Shown here in pieces: positions 43,670 through 52,272 of a DNA stretch of 64,000 bases. The stretch comes from Sediminibacterium sp. FEMGT703S (GTDB taxonomy: Bacteria > Bacteroidota > Bacteroidia > Chitinophagales > Chitinophagaceae). Both the position numbers and the translations under genes were made by a program. How positions within the stretch are numbered: the stretch's first letter is position 1; every line of letters begins with the position of its first letter. Where the stretch lies: contig PGCO01000004.1 of NCBI GenBank assembly GCA_002786355.1, positions 281,297-345,296 of the forward strand, read 5' to 3'. The notes below the pieces were generated by a model. The model had not been told where the DNA came from. It saw only the letters and a program-made list of their open reading frames with translations, and did no database searches.

Positions 43670-43798
43670 ACCAATAAACGCCGGAACGTGGGGTTGCACT
43701 TCAAACGTTTATTAGTTCTAAAGGCTAACCCATAGCGGTACAGTACCGTATTGGTTAGGACCTTGGCTGAACAATAAACAAATCCACCAAAGTCGGTG
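43670..43798 (-). promoter_or_regulatory. Structured 5' leader of metH, candidate riboswitch of unclear class
   Basis: Long paired regions: CTAACC (43725-43730) with GGTTAG (43753-43758), enclosing CGGTA/TACCG; flanked by AAGG/CCTT and GTTC/GAAC; and AATAAACG (43673-43680) with CGTTTATT (43706-43713). The minus strand contains TGAAGTGCAACC, faintly like the S-box core TGAAG..GGCAACC, but I cannot place it in a known SAM or cobalamin class. Methionine-cycle control is the natural inference. Confidence 0.5.
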
Positions 43799-43830
43799 CA
43801 AAGATACACCCATATTGTATTCTAGCAAAA
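43799..43830 (-). promoter_or_regulatory. Promoter of the metH operon
   Basis: On the minus strand: TTTTG, 19-bp spacer, TATCTTTG. Both Bacteroidota boxes match their consensus at the expected spacing. Transcription would start near 43790 and give a leader of about 160 nt. Confidence 0.75.
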
Positions 43831-43849
43831 TATAGCCCTTCGTAAATGG

Positions 43850-44371
43850 CTATTGGTACACTGCATTGATGTCTGCATTTACTTTTTCTGTAACCGCTGA
43901 TGCATCAATATTAAAGTCTTTCATTACGATCGGAAATTTTCCGGTTGCTGAAACCTTTCCTGCCTTCACGGTGATTAAACCGTTTACGGTTAAAGGTTTC
44001 GTTACTCCGTGTAGCGTGAGGGTTCCTTTTACAATCGCTTTATAGCTACCATCTTTGGTAAAGTTGATGTCTTTGATATTGCTGATATTTCCTTTGAATT
44101 CTGCTCTAGGAAATTTGTTGCTCTCTGCATAATCGTTGTTGAACTTCTCTTGCATTTCTGCGTACTCAAACTTAAACCCTTTAACCAATAAGCTAAAACT
44201 CATTTGTCCATTATCGGATAATCTGCTGGCCACTTCATTGTTCACCGCTTTCACGTCTTCATCGTTCGTGGCAATGAAACTTACTTTTGCATTTCTTGTT
44301 CCAAATTGTTTTTGGGCATTTAATTGAGTAAATCCGATGGCTAATGCGGCGAGTAATATTATTTTTTTCAT
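43850..44371 (-). CDS. YceI family periplasmic protein
   Basis: 173 residues. Signal peptide MKKIILLAALAIGFTQLNAQ, then the lipocalin-like YceI fold (KVSFIATNDEDVKAVNNEVA, FPRAEFKGNISNIKD, VKGTLTLHGVTKPLTVNG). YceI proteins bind isoprenoid or other lipids in the periplasm; the ligand and role here are unknown. It lies downstream of an OB-fold protein gene on the same strand, 43 bp apart, and immediately before the metH promoter. Confidence 0.88.
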   Translation of the reverse strand: MKKIILLAALAIGFTQLNAQKQFGTRNAKVSFIATNDEDVKAVNNEVASRLSDNGQMSFSLLVKGFKFEYAEMQEKFNNDYAESNKFPRAEFKGNISNIKDINFTKDGSYKAIVKGTLTLHGVTKPLTVNGLITVKAGKVSATGKFPIVMKDFNIDASAVTEKVNADINAVYQ

Positions 44372-44414
44372 ATCATCTAATTAGTTGGGGTTATAATTTT
44401 TTACAAATGATCAA

Positions 44415-44831
44415 TTAAGGTACAAGCACGCCTTCGTTAATCACCACATTGGCATCTGGTATATAGCCCGTGCAAATTCCTTTGAAACGAATGGTAGTTC
44501 CGGGTTTTAGCTCTCCGGGGTTGGTTTTAAATGTACAGTTGATCACAAAAAAGGCATCGTCTGTTTTAAAATTCACCACCAATTGTCCGTCTTGATTGGT
44601 ACTCTGGTCTAATACTTCTCCTTCTATTTCTATGGCTTTGTCTAAATATTTTGCATTGGCTGCTGCTTCATCATTTTTAAATGCTTCAAATAAAGCTTGG
44701 GCCTTGATGGCAATCGCATTTTCGGTGGTTACATCTCTGTGCGGCTTGGTAAAGATTCTATAAACGATGATCCCGCCGGTAACGGCGCCTACCAATACCA
44801 AGGTTAATATGATTTTAGTCCACTTTTTCAT
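44415..44831 (-). CDS. Membrane-anchored OB-fold (tRNA_anti-like) protein
   Basis: 138 residues. One N-terminal membrane helix (WTKIILTLVLVGAVTGGIIV), then an OB-fold-like domain: AKYLDKAIEIEGEVLDQST, GQLVVNFKTDDAFFVINCTF, GTTIRFKGICTGYIPD. This matches the tRNA_anti-like family of Bacteroidota. Nothing is known about its ligand, and real tRNA binding is unlikely because it faces the periplasm. It precedes yceI on the same strand. Confidence 0.75.
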   Translation of the reverse strand: MKKWTKIILTLVLVGAVTGGIIVYRIFTKPHRDVTTENAIAIKAQALFEAFKNDEAAANAKYLDKAIEIEGEVLDQSTNQDGQLVVNFKTDDAFFVINCTFKTNPGELKPGTTIRFKGICTGYIPDANVVINEGVLVP

Positions 44832-44896
44832 GTGTCTGCTATTTTAATGTTTAAACAACGAAGTTAGGATTTTGTTTGGATTTGACCTTTTTAAAC

Positions 44897-45511
44897 TTAC
44901 TGTACATATTGCTGAACCGGTAATCGATTGGCGATACTGCGGGCCAATGTCATTTCATCTGCATACTCCAACTCTCCTCCAAATGCTATGCCACGTGCAA
45001 TGGTAGTGACTTTACATTTTAAATGGGCAATCCTTTTCTGGATAAAATAAATGGTGGTATCCCCCTGAATATTGGGGCTAAGCGCAAAAACCAGTTCATC
45101 TACCTGTTCATGGGTAATTCGGTTCACGAGTAACTCAATGCTCAATTGATCGGGGCCGATTCCATCCAAGGGCGATATAATCCCCCCCAACACATGGTAC
45201 GTACCATTGAACTGCTGGGTACTTTCTATCGCAATTACATCTCGAATATTTTCTACTACACAAATGATTTGTTGATTGCGCATTTTATTGGCGCAGATAG
45301 AACAGGTTTCGCCATCACTTACATTGTTGCAGCGTTTGCAAAATTGTATATCCCTTCTCATTTTTGCAATCGTGTCTCCAAACAATGCCACATCGTTGAT
45401 GTCTTGTTTTAATAAATGTAGCACCAGTCTTAACGCCGTTTTTTTTCCAATGCCGGGGAGCTTAGAAAATTGTGCTACAGCATTTTCTAATAAGGTTGAT
45501 GGGAGTTGCAT
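44897..45511 (-). CDS. recR: Recombination mediator protein RecR
   Basis: 204 residues, standard length. Helix-hairpin-helix FSKLPGIGKKTALRLVLHLL, four-Cys zinc finger CKRCNNVSDGETCSIC and Toprim domain (ICVVENIRDVIAIEST, HVLGGIISPLDGIGPDQL). With RecF and RecO it loads RecA on gapped DNA. It is divergent from serC across a 43-bp gap that must hold both promoters. Confidence 0.95.
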   Translation of the reverse strand: MQLPSTLLENAVAQFSKLPGIGKKTALRLVLHLLKQDINDVALFGDTIAKMRRDIQFCKRCNNVSDGETCSICANKMRNQQIICVVENIRDVIAIESTQQFNGTYHVLGGIISPLDGIGPDQLSIELLVNRITHEQVDELVFALSPNIQGDTTIYFIQKRIAHLKCKVTTIARGIAFGGELEYADEMTLARSIANRLPVQQYVQ

Positions 45512-45554
45512 TATGTAAAGATAATCGGTTTACTTTGCGTTTTAAGTTTTGTGT

Positions 45555-46625
45555 ATGATGTTGCATAATTTTAATTCGGGTCCTTCTATTTTACCTCAAC
45601 CGGTTCTTGCGCAAGCCGCGGAAGCTGTGTTGAATTACAAAAATTCGGGTTTGTCTCTATTAGAAATTGGCCATAGAACGCCTTTGTTTCTAGAGATTTT
45701 GCAAGAAGCCAAAGATTTGGTGAAGCAATTAATGGAATTAGACGATTCTTATGAAATCCTGTTTTTACACGGGGGAGCAACAACGCAGTTTATGCAAGTG
45801 CCTATGAATTTGCTAGACACCCAAGCTACCGCAGCGTATTGCGACCATGGTGTTTGGGGCAACAAAGCTTGGAAAGAAGCCAGCTTATTTGGGAACGTGA
45901 AAGTAGTGGCCAATAGCAGCGATCAACAATATCGTTATATTAACAAAGGGTTTGATATTCCTTCCAATGCCGCTTACTTACACTTGACTTCTAACAATAC
46001 GGTAGAAGGAACACAGTGGCATAGTTTTCCTGATACGGCGGTTCCTTTAGTGGCCGATATGAGTAGTGATATTTTTAGTAGGCCTGCCAACTACAATCAA
46101 TTCAGTTTAATTTATGCAGGTGCTCAAAAAAATATGGGTGCTGCGGGTGTGAACCTGGTGGTGGTTAAAAAAGAGATCTTAGGAAAAGTAGCGCGTACAA
46201 TCCCAACGATAATGAATTACCAGAAACATATTGAAGCGGGTTCTTTAATGAATACCCCTCCTGTTTTTGCGGTTTATGTAAGTATGCTTACCCTTCGTTG
46301 GATTATTCAAGAAGGTGGTTTAGATGCAATGGGTATTCGTAATCAAAAGAAATCTTCTTTATTATACGATACCATTGATGCCAATCCTTTATTTGATGCG
46401 CCTGTTGCGGTTGAAGATAGGAGTCAAATGAATGCGGTTTTCTTTTTAAAAGATTCTGCTTTGGAAGTGCCGTTTTTAGACCTTTGTAAAAAAGAAGGCA
46501 TGATTGGGGTGAAAGGGTATAGAACGGTTGGGGGTATCAGAGTAAGCATGTACAATGCTTTACCTATTGAAAGTGTGACTAGTTTTTGTGATTTGGTTCA
46601 TTTCTTTACTCAAAAGCACGGTTAA
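45555..46625 (+). CDS. serC: Phosphoserine aminotransferase
   Basis: About 356 residues from the ATG at 45555 (next codon is also ATG; a TTG two codons upstream is unlikely). HNFNSGPSILPQPVL is the SerC start, LHGGATTQFMQVPMN the cofactor-phosphate region, IYAGAQKNMGAAGVN holds the PLP lysine, and GYRTVGGIRVSMYNA the C-terminal signature. It makes phosphoserine from 3-phosphohydroxypyruvate in serine synthesis, and serves in pyridoxal phosphate synthesis. TTTACTTTGCG just upstream resembles a -7 box. Confidence 0.94.
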   Translation: MMLHNFNSGPSILPQPVLAQAAEAVLNYKNSGLSLLEIGHRTPLFLEILQEAKDLVKQLMELDDSYEILFLHGGATTQFMQVPMNLLDTQATAAYCDHGVWGNKAWKEASLFGNVKVVANSSDQQYRYINKGFDIPSNAAYLHLTSNNTVEGTQWHSFPDTAVPLVADMSSDIFSRPANYNQFSLIYAGAQKNMGAAGVNLVVVKKEILGKVARTIPTIMNYQKHIEAGSLMNTPPVFAVYVSMLTLRWIIQEGGLDAMGIRNQKKSSLLYDTIDANPLFDAPVAVEDRSQMNAVFFLKDSALEVPFLDLCKKEGMIGVKGYRTVGGIRVSMYNALPIESVTSFCDLVHFFTQKHG

Positions 46626-46677
46626 TACTTCCCTATCATAACTTTTCATTTAAAAATATATCACCGATATTTGCCCA

Positions 46678-47913
46678 ATGGCAATTATTAAACCTTTCAA
46701 GGCATTAAGACCTCAACCTCAACTTGCTAAACAAGTTGCTAGTTTACCTTACGATGTATTAAATAGTGTAGAAGCCAAATTGGCTGCCCAAGGAAATTCT
46801 TACTCTTTCTTGCATATCACGAAAAGTGAAATTGATTTATCGGATAAGATTGATATTCATGCACCCGAAGTATATGCGCAAGCAAAAGATAATTTAGATG
46901 CTTTTATAAAGCGTGACGTATTATTTAGGGAATCTAAAGACTGCTATTATATTTATCAGTTAGTAATGAATGGCAGAAGTCAAACGGGTTTGGTTTGTGT
47001 GAGTAGTGTAGATGATTATGAAAATGATATCATTAAAAAGCACGAGTTTACACGCCCTGAAAAAGAACAAGATCGCATCAATCATATTAAAACCACTGGT
47101 GCTCAAACGGGTAATGTTTTTTTAGCTTATCGCAATCATGCTGCGGTGGATGCTATTATAGATCATTGGAAGCAAGCCAAGTCTCCTGTGTACGATTTTA
47201 CTGCTGAAGATGGTATTCAACACAGTATTTGGATTGTGAGTGATTCTGATATTGTTGCTTCAATAACGGCTGTATTTGAAAAAGAAATTCCTTGCACTTA
47301 TATTGCAGATGGTCATCATAGAGCGGCTTCTGCAGCCAAAGTACGTATGCAATTACAAGAGAAAGCACCTGCAGGAGCGAGTTATTTCTTAACTACACTT
47401 TTCCCTTCGAATCAGTTGCATATCATGGATTACAATAGAGTGGTAAAAGATTTGAATGGATTATCTGTTTCAGATTTTTTAACTGCTTTGGAAAAGTCTT
47501 TTGAAGTAAGTTTAGTAGGCAAACAAATAGTGAAGCCCGAACAAATTCATACCATGGGATTGTATGTAGATGGTCAATGGTATAAACTAACTGCAAAAGA
47601 AGGTACTTATTCGAATGACCCAATTGGTGTGTTAGATGTATCAATTTTACAAGAACAAATCTTGGGCCCAATCTTAGGTATTTTAGATCAGCGTACCGAT
47701 AAACGCATCGATTTTGTAGGTGGTATTCGTGGTTTGGGTGCATTAGAACAAAGAGTAGATAGTGGCGAAATGGCTGCTGCTATTAGTTTGTATCCTGTTA
47801 CGATTGATCAACTATTTGCTATTGCCGATAGTGGTAATGTAATGCCTCCTAAGAGTACTTGGTTTGAGCCTAAGTTGAGAGACGGTTTGTTAACGCATTT
47901 AATTGCAGATTAA
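46678..47913 (+). CDS. DUF1015 family protein
   Basis: 411 residues. MAIIKPFKALRPQPQLAKQV, SLPYDVLNSVEAKLAA, KKHEFTRPEKEQDRINHIK and TYIADGHHRAASAAKVRMQL are the conserved DUF1015 motifs; the last contains a ParB/sulfiredoxin-like GHHR motif. In Bacteroidota it regularly lies next to serC/serA. Distantly related serine kinases of the SerK type use a ParB-like GHHR motif, so a link to serine metabolism is plausible but unproven. It starts 52 bp after serC. Confidence 0.88.
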   Translation: MAIIKPFKALRPQPQLAKQVASLPYDVLNSVEAKLAAQGNSYSFLHITKSEIDLSDKIDIHAPEVYAQAKDNLDAFIKRDVLFRESKDCYYIYQLVMNGRSQTGLVCVSSVDDYENDIIKKHEFTRPEKEQDRINHIKTTGAQTGNVFLAYRNHAAVDAIIDHWKQAKSPVYDFTAEDGIQHSIWIVSDSDIVASITAVFEKEIPCTYIADGHHRAASAAKVRMQLQEKAPAGASYFLTTLFPSNQLHIMDYNRVVKDLNGLSVSDFLTALEKSFEVSLVGKQIVKPEQIHTMGLYVDGQWYKLTAKEGTYSNDPIGVLDVSILQEQILGPILGILDQRTDKRIDFVGGIRGLGALEQRVDSGEMAAAISLYPVTIDQLFAIADSGNVMPPKSTWFEPKLRDGLLTHLIAD

Positions 47914-47919
47914 TACAAG

Positions 47920-48936
47920 ATGAAAAAATTATTCTTTATCCTAATCATGGCGGTTTTTGCGGTTAATGTTAACGCGCAAACCCCTACTGTTAAACAGTTT
48001 CAGGAATCTGCTATGTCTTTAATGCAACAAGGCGATTTCACCAATGCAATGGTTGCACTTGAAAAAGCAAAAGCCATTGAGCCTCAAAATTTAGAAACCT
48101 TAAAGAATATTTCGTTTTGTTATTATTTGCAAAGGGAATTTGCCCAATCCATTGATGTTGGCAAAATAGCAATTGAATTACCCGATTCCGATCAACAAAG
48201 TTTTCAAATTTTAGGCTTGGCTTACAAGTCTATAGCAGACTACGCAGCGGCCAATAAAATTTATAAGCGTGCCCTGAAAAAATTTCCTAATGGGGGTATT
48301 ATTTACAGTGAATATGGGGAGTGCTTATTGCAAGAAAATAAAAAAGACGAAGCCATTGCTACTTGGGAAAAAGGGATTGAACTAGCTCCTTCTTACAGTG
48401 GTAATTATTATCATGCTGCTAAATACTATTACAAAGAGATGAATTGGATCAGGGTCCTGATTCATGGAGAATTGTTTGTGAATTTAGAGAGCTACTCTAC
48501 TAGAACTTCAGAGGTAAAAAACGCTATGTTAGATGCCTATAAAAATATATTAAGACCCATTGTGAAAATGCCTTCCCACTTGGTTCCTAAGTATGCCGAA
48601 TTCGAAAAAAAGCAATTAGCTATTTACGAAAAGACAAAACCCTTGGTTGCAGATGGTTTAACCATTGACCATATCAGTAGCATTAAAACCCGCTTACTCA
48701 TGGAATGGATGTCTGAAAATGCAACCCAATTTCCCTATCAATTGTTTTTGCATTGGCAGCATATGATTAGAGAAGGCATTTTTGAAGCGTATAATCAATG
48801 GCTATTTGGGGCAGCTTTTGGTGAGGAAGCTTACCAGAATTGGCAAAATACCCATGCTGAAGAAGCTCAAAAATTTAAAGAATTCCAGCAAAGTCGAATT
48901 TACCGACAGCCTGCAGGACAGTACTATTTAAACTAG
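47920..48936 (+). CDS. Secreted tetratricopeptide repeat protein
   Basis: 338 residues. Signal peptide MKKLFFILIMAVFAVNVNAQ, then TPR-like helices at about 25-170 (QGDFTNAMVALEKAKAIEPQ, YAAANKIYKRALKKFPNG, KDEAIATWEKGIELAPS). The C-terminal half is helical and unrecognised. Likely a periplasmic scaffold. It starts 6 bp after the DUF1015 gene and is followed by a good intrinsic terminator. Confidence 0.8.
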   Translation: MKKLFFILIMAVFAVNVNAQTPTVKQFQESAMSLMQQGDFTNAMVALEKAKAIEPQNLETLKNISFCYYLQREFAQSIDVGKIAIELPDSDQQSFQILGLAYKSIADYAAANKIYKRALKKFPNGGIIYSEYGECLLQENKKDEAIATWEKGIELAPSYSGNYYHAAKYYYKEMNWIRVLIHGELFVNLESYSTRTSEVKNAMLDAYKNILRPIVKMPSHLVPKYAEFEKKQLAIYEKTKPLVADGLTIDHISSIKTRLLMEWMSENATQFPYQLFLHWQHMIREGIFEAYNQWLFGAAFGEEAYQNWQNTHAEEAQKFKEFQQSRIYRQPAGQYYLN

Positions 48937-48955
48937 TATATGCATATTAGTTGTT

Positions 48956-48980
48956 AAGCCAGTGCAAACTGGCTTTTTTA
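48956..48980 (+). terminator. Intrinsic terminator after the TPR gene
   Basis: AAGCCAGT-GCAA-ACTGGCTT, an 8-bp perfect stem with tetraloop, followed by TTTTATT. It lies 19 bp after the stop and closes the serC-DUF1015-TPR unit. Confidence 0.88.
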
Positions 48981-49043
48981 TTTGTTTTTAATTGCCTAAT
49001 TTGACCATTTAAATAAAGTGTACTCACTTCTAACGATTGCAAT

Positions 49044-50828
49044 ATGAATACAAAGCGTTTATTTGATGCGGTAGCTCATCAGCTGGAAAATTTTCCAAAG
49101 AATGATATGCTGGCTGCCAAAGAAAATGGAAAATGGAAAACCTATAGTACGCAACAAGTGGCTGATACGGTAAATCGACTCAGTGCAGGTTTGCTATCAT
49201 TAGGGGTAAAAGCCAATGATTTTACTCCAGAGTCGAGCGATAAAATTGCCATCATCAGCAATAATAGACCCGAATGGGTTTTTACTGATTTGGCAGTTCA
49301 ACAAGCGGGAGCAATTTTGGTTCCTGTTTATCCAACTACCAATCCGAATGAATTGGCTTTCATTTTAAATGACGCTGCTGTTAAATATATTTTTGTAAGT
49401 AGCGAAGATTTGTTGTTAAAAGTGCAAAGCATCATCGACAAAGTACCTTCCATTCAGGGAATTTATACTTTTGATACCATTGCTGGTGCCAAACATTGGA
49501 CTGAAGTAAGTGCTTTAGCTACTGATGAACTTTTAGCAGATGTTGATGCAATTAAAAAATCGGTTCCTACTGAGCATTTAGCTACCATTATTTATACCTC
49601 TGGTACAACGGGTACGCCAAAAGGTGTTATGCTCTCTCATGCTAATATTTACACCAATGTTCAGTTTAGTAAAAAGAGTTTTCCATTCAATGATTCACCA
49701 GAATCTAAGGTCCTTAGTTTCTTGCCTTTGAATCATATTTTTGAAAAGACTTGTACTTATATTTATTTATACAGCGGTATCAGTATTTATTACGCTGAAA
49801 GTCTTGAAACCATTGGAGATAATCTAAAAGAAATTAAGCCCAATGGATTTACTACGGTTCCAAGATTACTTGAAAAAGTATTCGAAAAAATCATGGCCAA
49901 GGGTAGTGAACTTACTGGCACTAAAAGAAAATTATTTTTCTGGGCAGTTGATTTAGCAGAAAAATACGACAATAGAATAAGTGGTGGCATTTGGTATAAT
50001 ATTCAATTAGCCATCGCGAATAAATTGATTTTTTCTAAGTGGAGAGAAGCATTGGGAGGGAATATTTCTTTTATTATTACAGGTGGTGCTGCTTGTCAGG
50101 TAAAATTGTTACGCATTTTTAATGCTGCGGGTGTGCCTGTTTATGAGGGTTATGGTCCTACTGAAAATAGTCCGGTGATTTGTGTAAACAGACAAGAAAA
50201 AGGCGGAACAAAGTTCGGCACTGTTGGGCCTCCTATTGAAGGTATTCAAGTAAAGTTGGCCGAAGATGGAGAAATTATGGTAACTGGTCCTTGTGTAATG
50301 AAGGGCTATTATAAGCGCCCAGACTTAACAGCAGAAACCATGAAAGACGAATGGTTGCTTACTGGGGATATAGGTGTTTGGGATGAAAATAATTTTTTAA
50401 AAATCACCGATCGTAAGAAGGAACTCTTCAAAACCAGTGGTGGAAAGTATGTTGCACCTCAACCCATCGAAAATAAATTAAAAGAGAGTCCATTTGTTGA
50501 ACAAGTAATGGTGGTTGGATCGGAGCGTAAGTTTGTTGGAGCATTAATTGTTCCTTCTTTTGCAACGCTTAAAGAGTGGATGAGAGAGAAAGGAATTCCT
50601 TATACCACCAACGAAGATGTGATTCATCACCCTAAAGTATTAGAACTGTATCGTGAACTGGTTGAGAGCTTCAATAAATTTTTTAATCATGTTGAACAGA
50701 TTAAGAAGTTTGAATTATTGCCAAGAGAGTGGACAGTTGACACAGGTGAAATGACCCCTAAGCTCAGCTTAAAACGCAAAGTGGTTAACGAGAAGTTTAA
50801 AGACGCCATAGAACGAATCTATGCCTGA
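49044..50828 (+). CDS. Long-chain fatty acid-CoA ligase
   Basis: 594 residues. The AMP-binding motif TIIYTSGTTGTPKGVMLSHA, the YEGYGPTENSPVICVN motif, LTGDIGVWDENNFLKITDRK and the C-terminal lysine region MTPKLSLKRKVV define an ANL-superfamily long-chain acyl-CoA synthetase of the FadD15/ACSL type. It activates fatty acids with ATP and CoA. The stop overlaps the sensor kinase start by 8 bp, so the two are co-transcribed. Confidence 0.93.
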   Translation: MNTKRLFDAVAHQLENFPKNDMLAAKENGKWKTYSTQQVADTVNRLSAGLLSLGVKANDFTPESSDKIAIISNNRPEWVFTDLAVQQAGAILVPVYPTTNPNELAFILNDAAVKYIFVSSEDLLLKVQSIIDKVPSIQGIYTFDTIAGAKHWTEVSALATDELLADVDAIKKSVPTEHLATIIYTSGTTGTPKGVMLSHANIYTNVQFSKKSFPFNDSPESKVLSFLPLNHIFEKTCTYIYLYSGISIYYAESLETIGDNLKEIKPNGFTTVPRLLEKVFEKIMAKGSELTGTKRKLFFWAVDLAEKYDNRISGGIWYNIQLAIANKLIFSKWREALGGNISFIITGGAACQVKLLRIFNAAGVPVYEGYGPTENSPVICVNRQEKGGTKFGTVGPPIEGIQVKLAEDGEIMVTGPCVMKGYYKRPDLTAETMKDEWLLTGDIGVWDENNFLKITDRKKELFKTSGGKYVAPQPIENKLKESPFVEQVMVVGSERKFVGALIVPSFATLKEWMREKGIPYTTNEDVIHHPKVLELYRELVESFNKFFNHVEQIKKFELLPREWTVDTGEMTPKLSLKRKVVNEKFKDAIERIYA

Positions 50829-52272
50829 ACCTAATGCATTATTGCGCATTCTTATTGTAGAAGATAATCCTGCTGATCTATTTGTATTAGAAGGACTCTT
50901 GTGGAAAACCAGATTGCCCATTGGCCAAATAAAAAAAGCAAAAAGCAATGAAGAGGCAGACTTGTTGCTGAATAATGAACAGCCCAATCTGATTCTATTA
51001 GACCTCTCATTGCCTGATAGTGCAGGTATTGAATCATTTAAACATATCAATCATATTGCGCCTGCAATTCCAATCATTGTGTTAACGGGTTTGGCTGATA
51101 TGGATATGGCCCTTGAAACAATGGCTGCCGGTGCACAGGATTATTTGGTAAAGGGTGAGTTTGATGAAAAATTGCTTTCCAAATCTATTCAATACAGTAT
51201 AGAGCGTAAACGGAATCTAGAGAATATTAGAATTAGTAATGAGCGTTATCGCAGCTTATTCTACTATAACCCAATGGCAATTTTTATTTGGGATTTAGCT
51301 TCATATGAAATTTTGGAAGTGAACGATATGGCCGAAAAAGAATATGGCTATACTCGAGAAGAATTTGTAAAATTAACCCTCTGGGATTTAAGAACTCCAG
51401 AGAATTATAGTAAGCTAAAACTTTTTATTGAACATATTGCTGCATCGGAAGATTTAGACTCAGGAGGAATATGGGAGCATATCACTAAAAATGGAGAACG
51501 TATTTTCATGAATGTTTTTTCTCATCGAATTCAATTCAATGAAAAAAATGCAGTCATGGCCATTGCTCAAAATATTACGGGTAAATTATTACTAGAGAAA
51601 AAACTTGAAGAAGAGCGCTTAATTAAACAAAAGGAAATTGCTGAAGCTGTTATTAATACCCAAGAACAAGAGCGTCATGATATTAGTAGAGAACTGCACG
51701 ATAATGTAAACCAACAATTAACTGTTGCAATGATGTACATTGCTTCAGCTGAGAAAAAGCATGCACCAGGCTCTGATTTATTGCGCCAATCTGCCGATTT
51801 TATTTTGCATGCAATTGAAGAAATAAGAAGATTGTCGAAAGGATTGGTTACTCCATTGATTAAGGACTTCGGCTTGGTAAAAGCAATTGAAAGTGTTTTA
51901 GAAGATGTGAATGGAGTGAATACCATGAAAATTGAATTTGTTTCTGATACTTTCTTTGAAGAAGATATTCATTATGATTTCAAGTTGAGTCTCTTTAGAA
52001 TTGTGCAAGAGCAAGTAAACAATGTTTTAAAACATGCTGGAGCCAGTGAACTAAAAATAGACTTAGGTAGAAATATAAACAGTATCTATTTGTCTATTTA
52101 TGATAATGGAGTTGGCTTTGATTTAGCGATACAAAAAAAGGGAATTGGGTTATACAATATAACAAGTAGAGTAGAATTATTTAATGGAACCATAAGCATT
52201 CATACTGCTCCAACTTCAGGCTGTGCAATGCATATGAGTTTTCCCATCACGCAAGCAATCATGCGTCACTAA
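50821..52272 (+). CDS. Receiver-PAS-HisKA_3 sensor kinase
   Basis: 483 residues. An N-terminal receiver (RILIVEDNPADLFVLEGLLW, phosphoacceptor in LILLDLSLPDSAG), a PAS domain (about 140-255; YRSLFYYNPMAIFIWDLASY), a HisKA_3 dimerisation domain with ERHDISRELHDNVNQQ (phosphoacceptor His) and a HATPase_c domain with GVGFDLAIQKKGIGLYNI. This NarL-type kinase normally phosphorylates a LuxR-type regulator. None is adjacent; the orphan regulator at 15650 is one candidate in the window. It overlaps the upstream ligase gene by 8 bp and the convergent gene by 14 bp. Confidence 0.9.
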   Translation: MPEPNALLRILIVEDNPADLFVLEGLLWKTRLPIGQIKKAKSNEEADLLLNNEQPNLILLDLSLPDSAGIESFKHINHIAPAIPIIVLTGLADMDMALETMAAGAQDYLVKGEFDEKLLSKSIQYSIERKRNLENIRISNERYRSLFYYNPMAIFIWDLASYEILEVNDMAEKEYGYTREEFVKLTLWDLRTPENYSKLKLFIEHIAASEDLDSGGIWEHITKNGERIFMNVFSHRIQFNEKNAVMAIAQNITGKLLLEKKLEEERLIKQKEIAEAVINTQEQERHDISRELHDNVNQQLTVAMMYIASAEKKHAPGSDLLRQSADFILHAIEEIRRLSKGLVTPLIKDFGLVKAIESVLEDVNGVNTMKIEFVSDTFFEEDIHYDFKLSLFRIVQEQVNNVLKHAGASELKIDLGRNINSIYLSIYDNGVGFDLAIQKKGIGLYNITSRVELFNGTISIHTAPTSGCAMHMSFPITQAIMRH

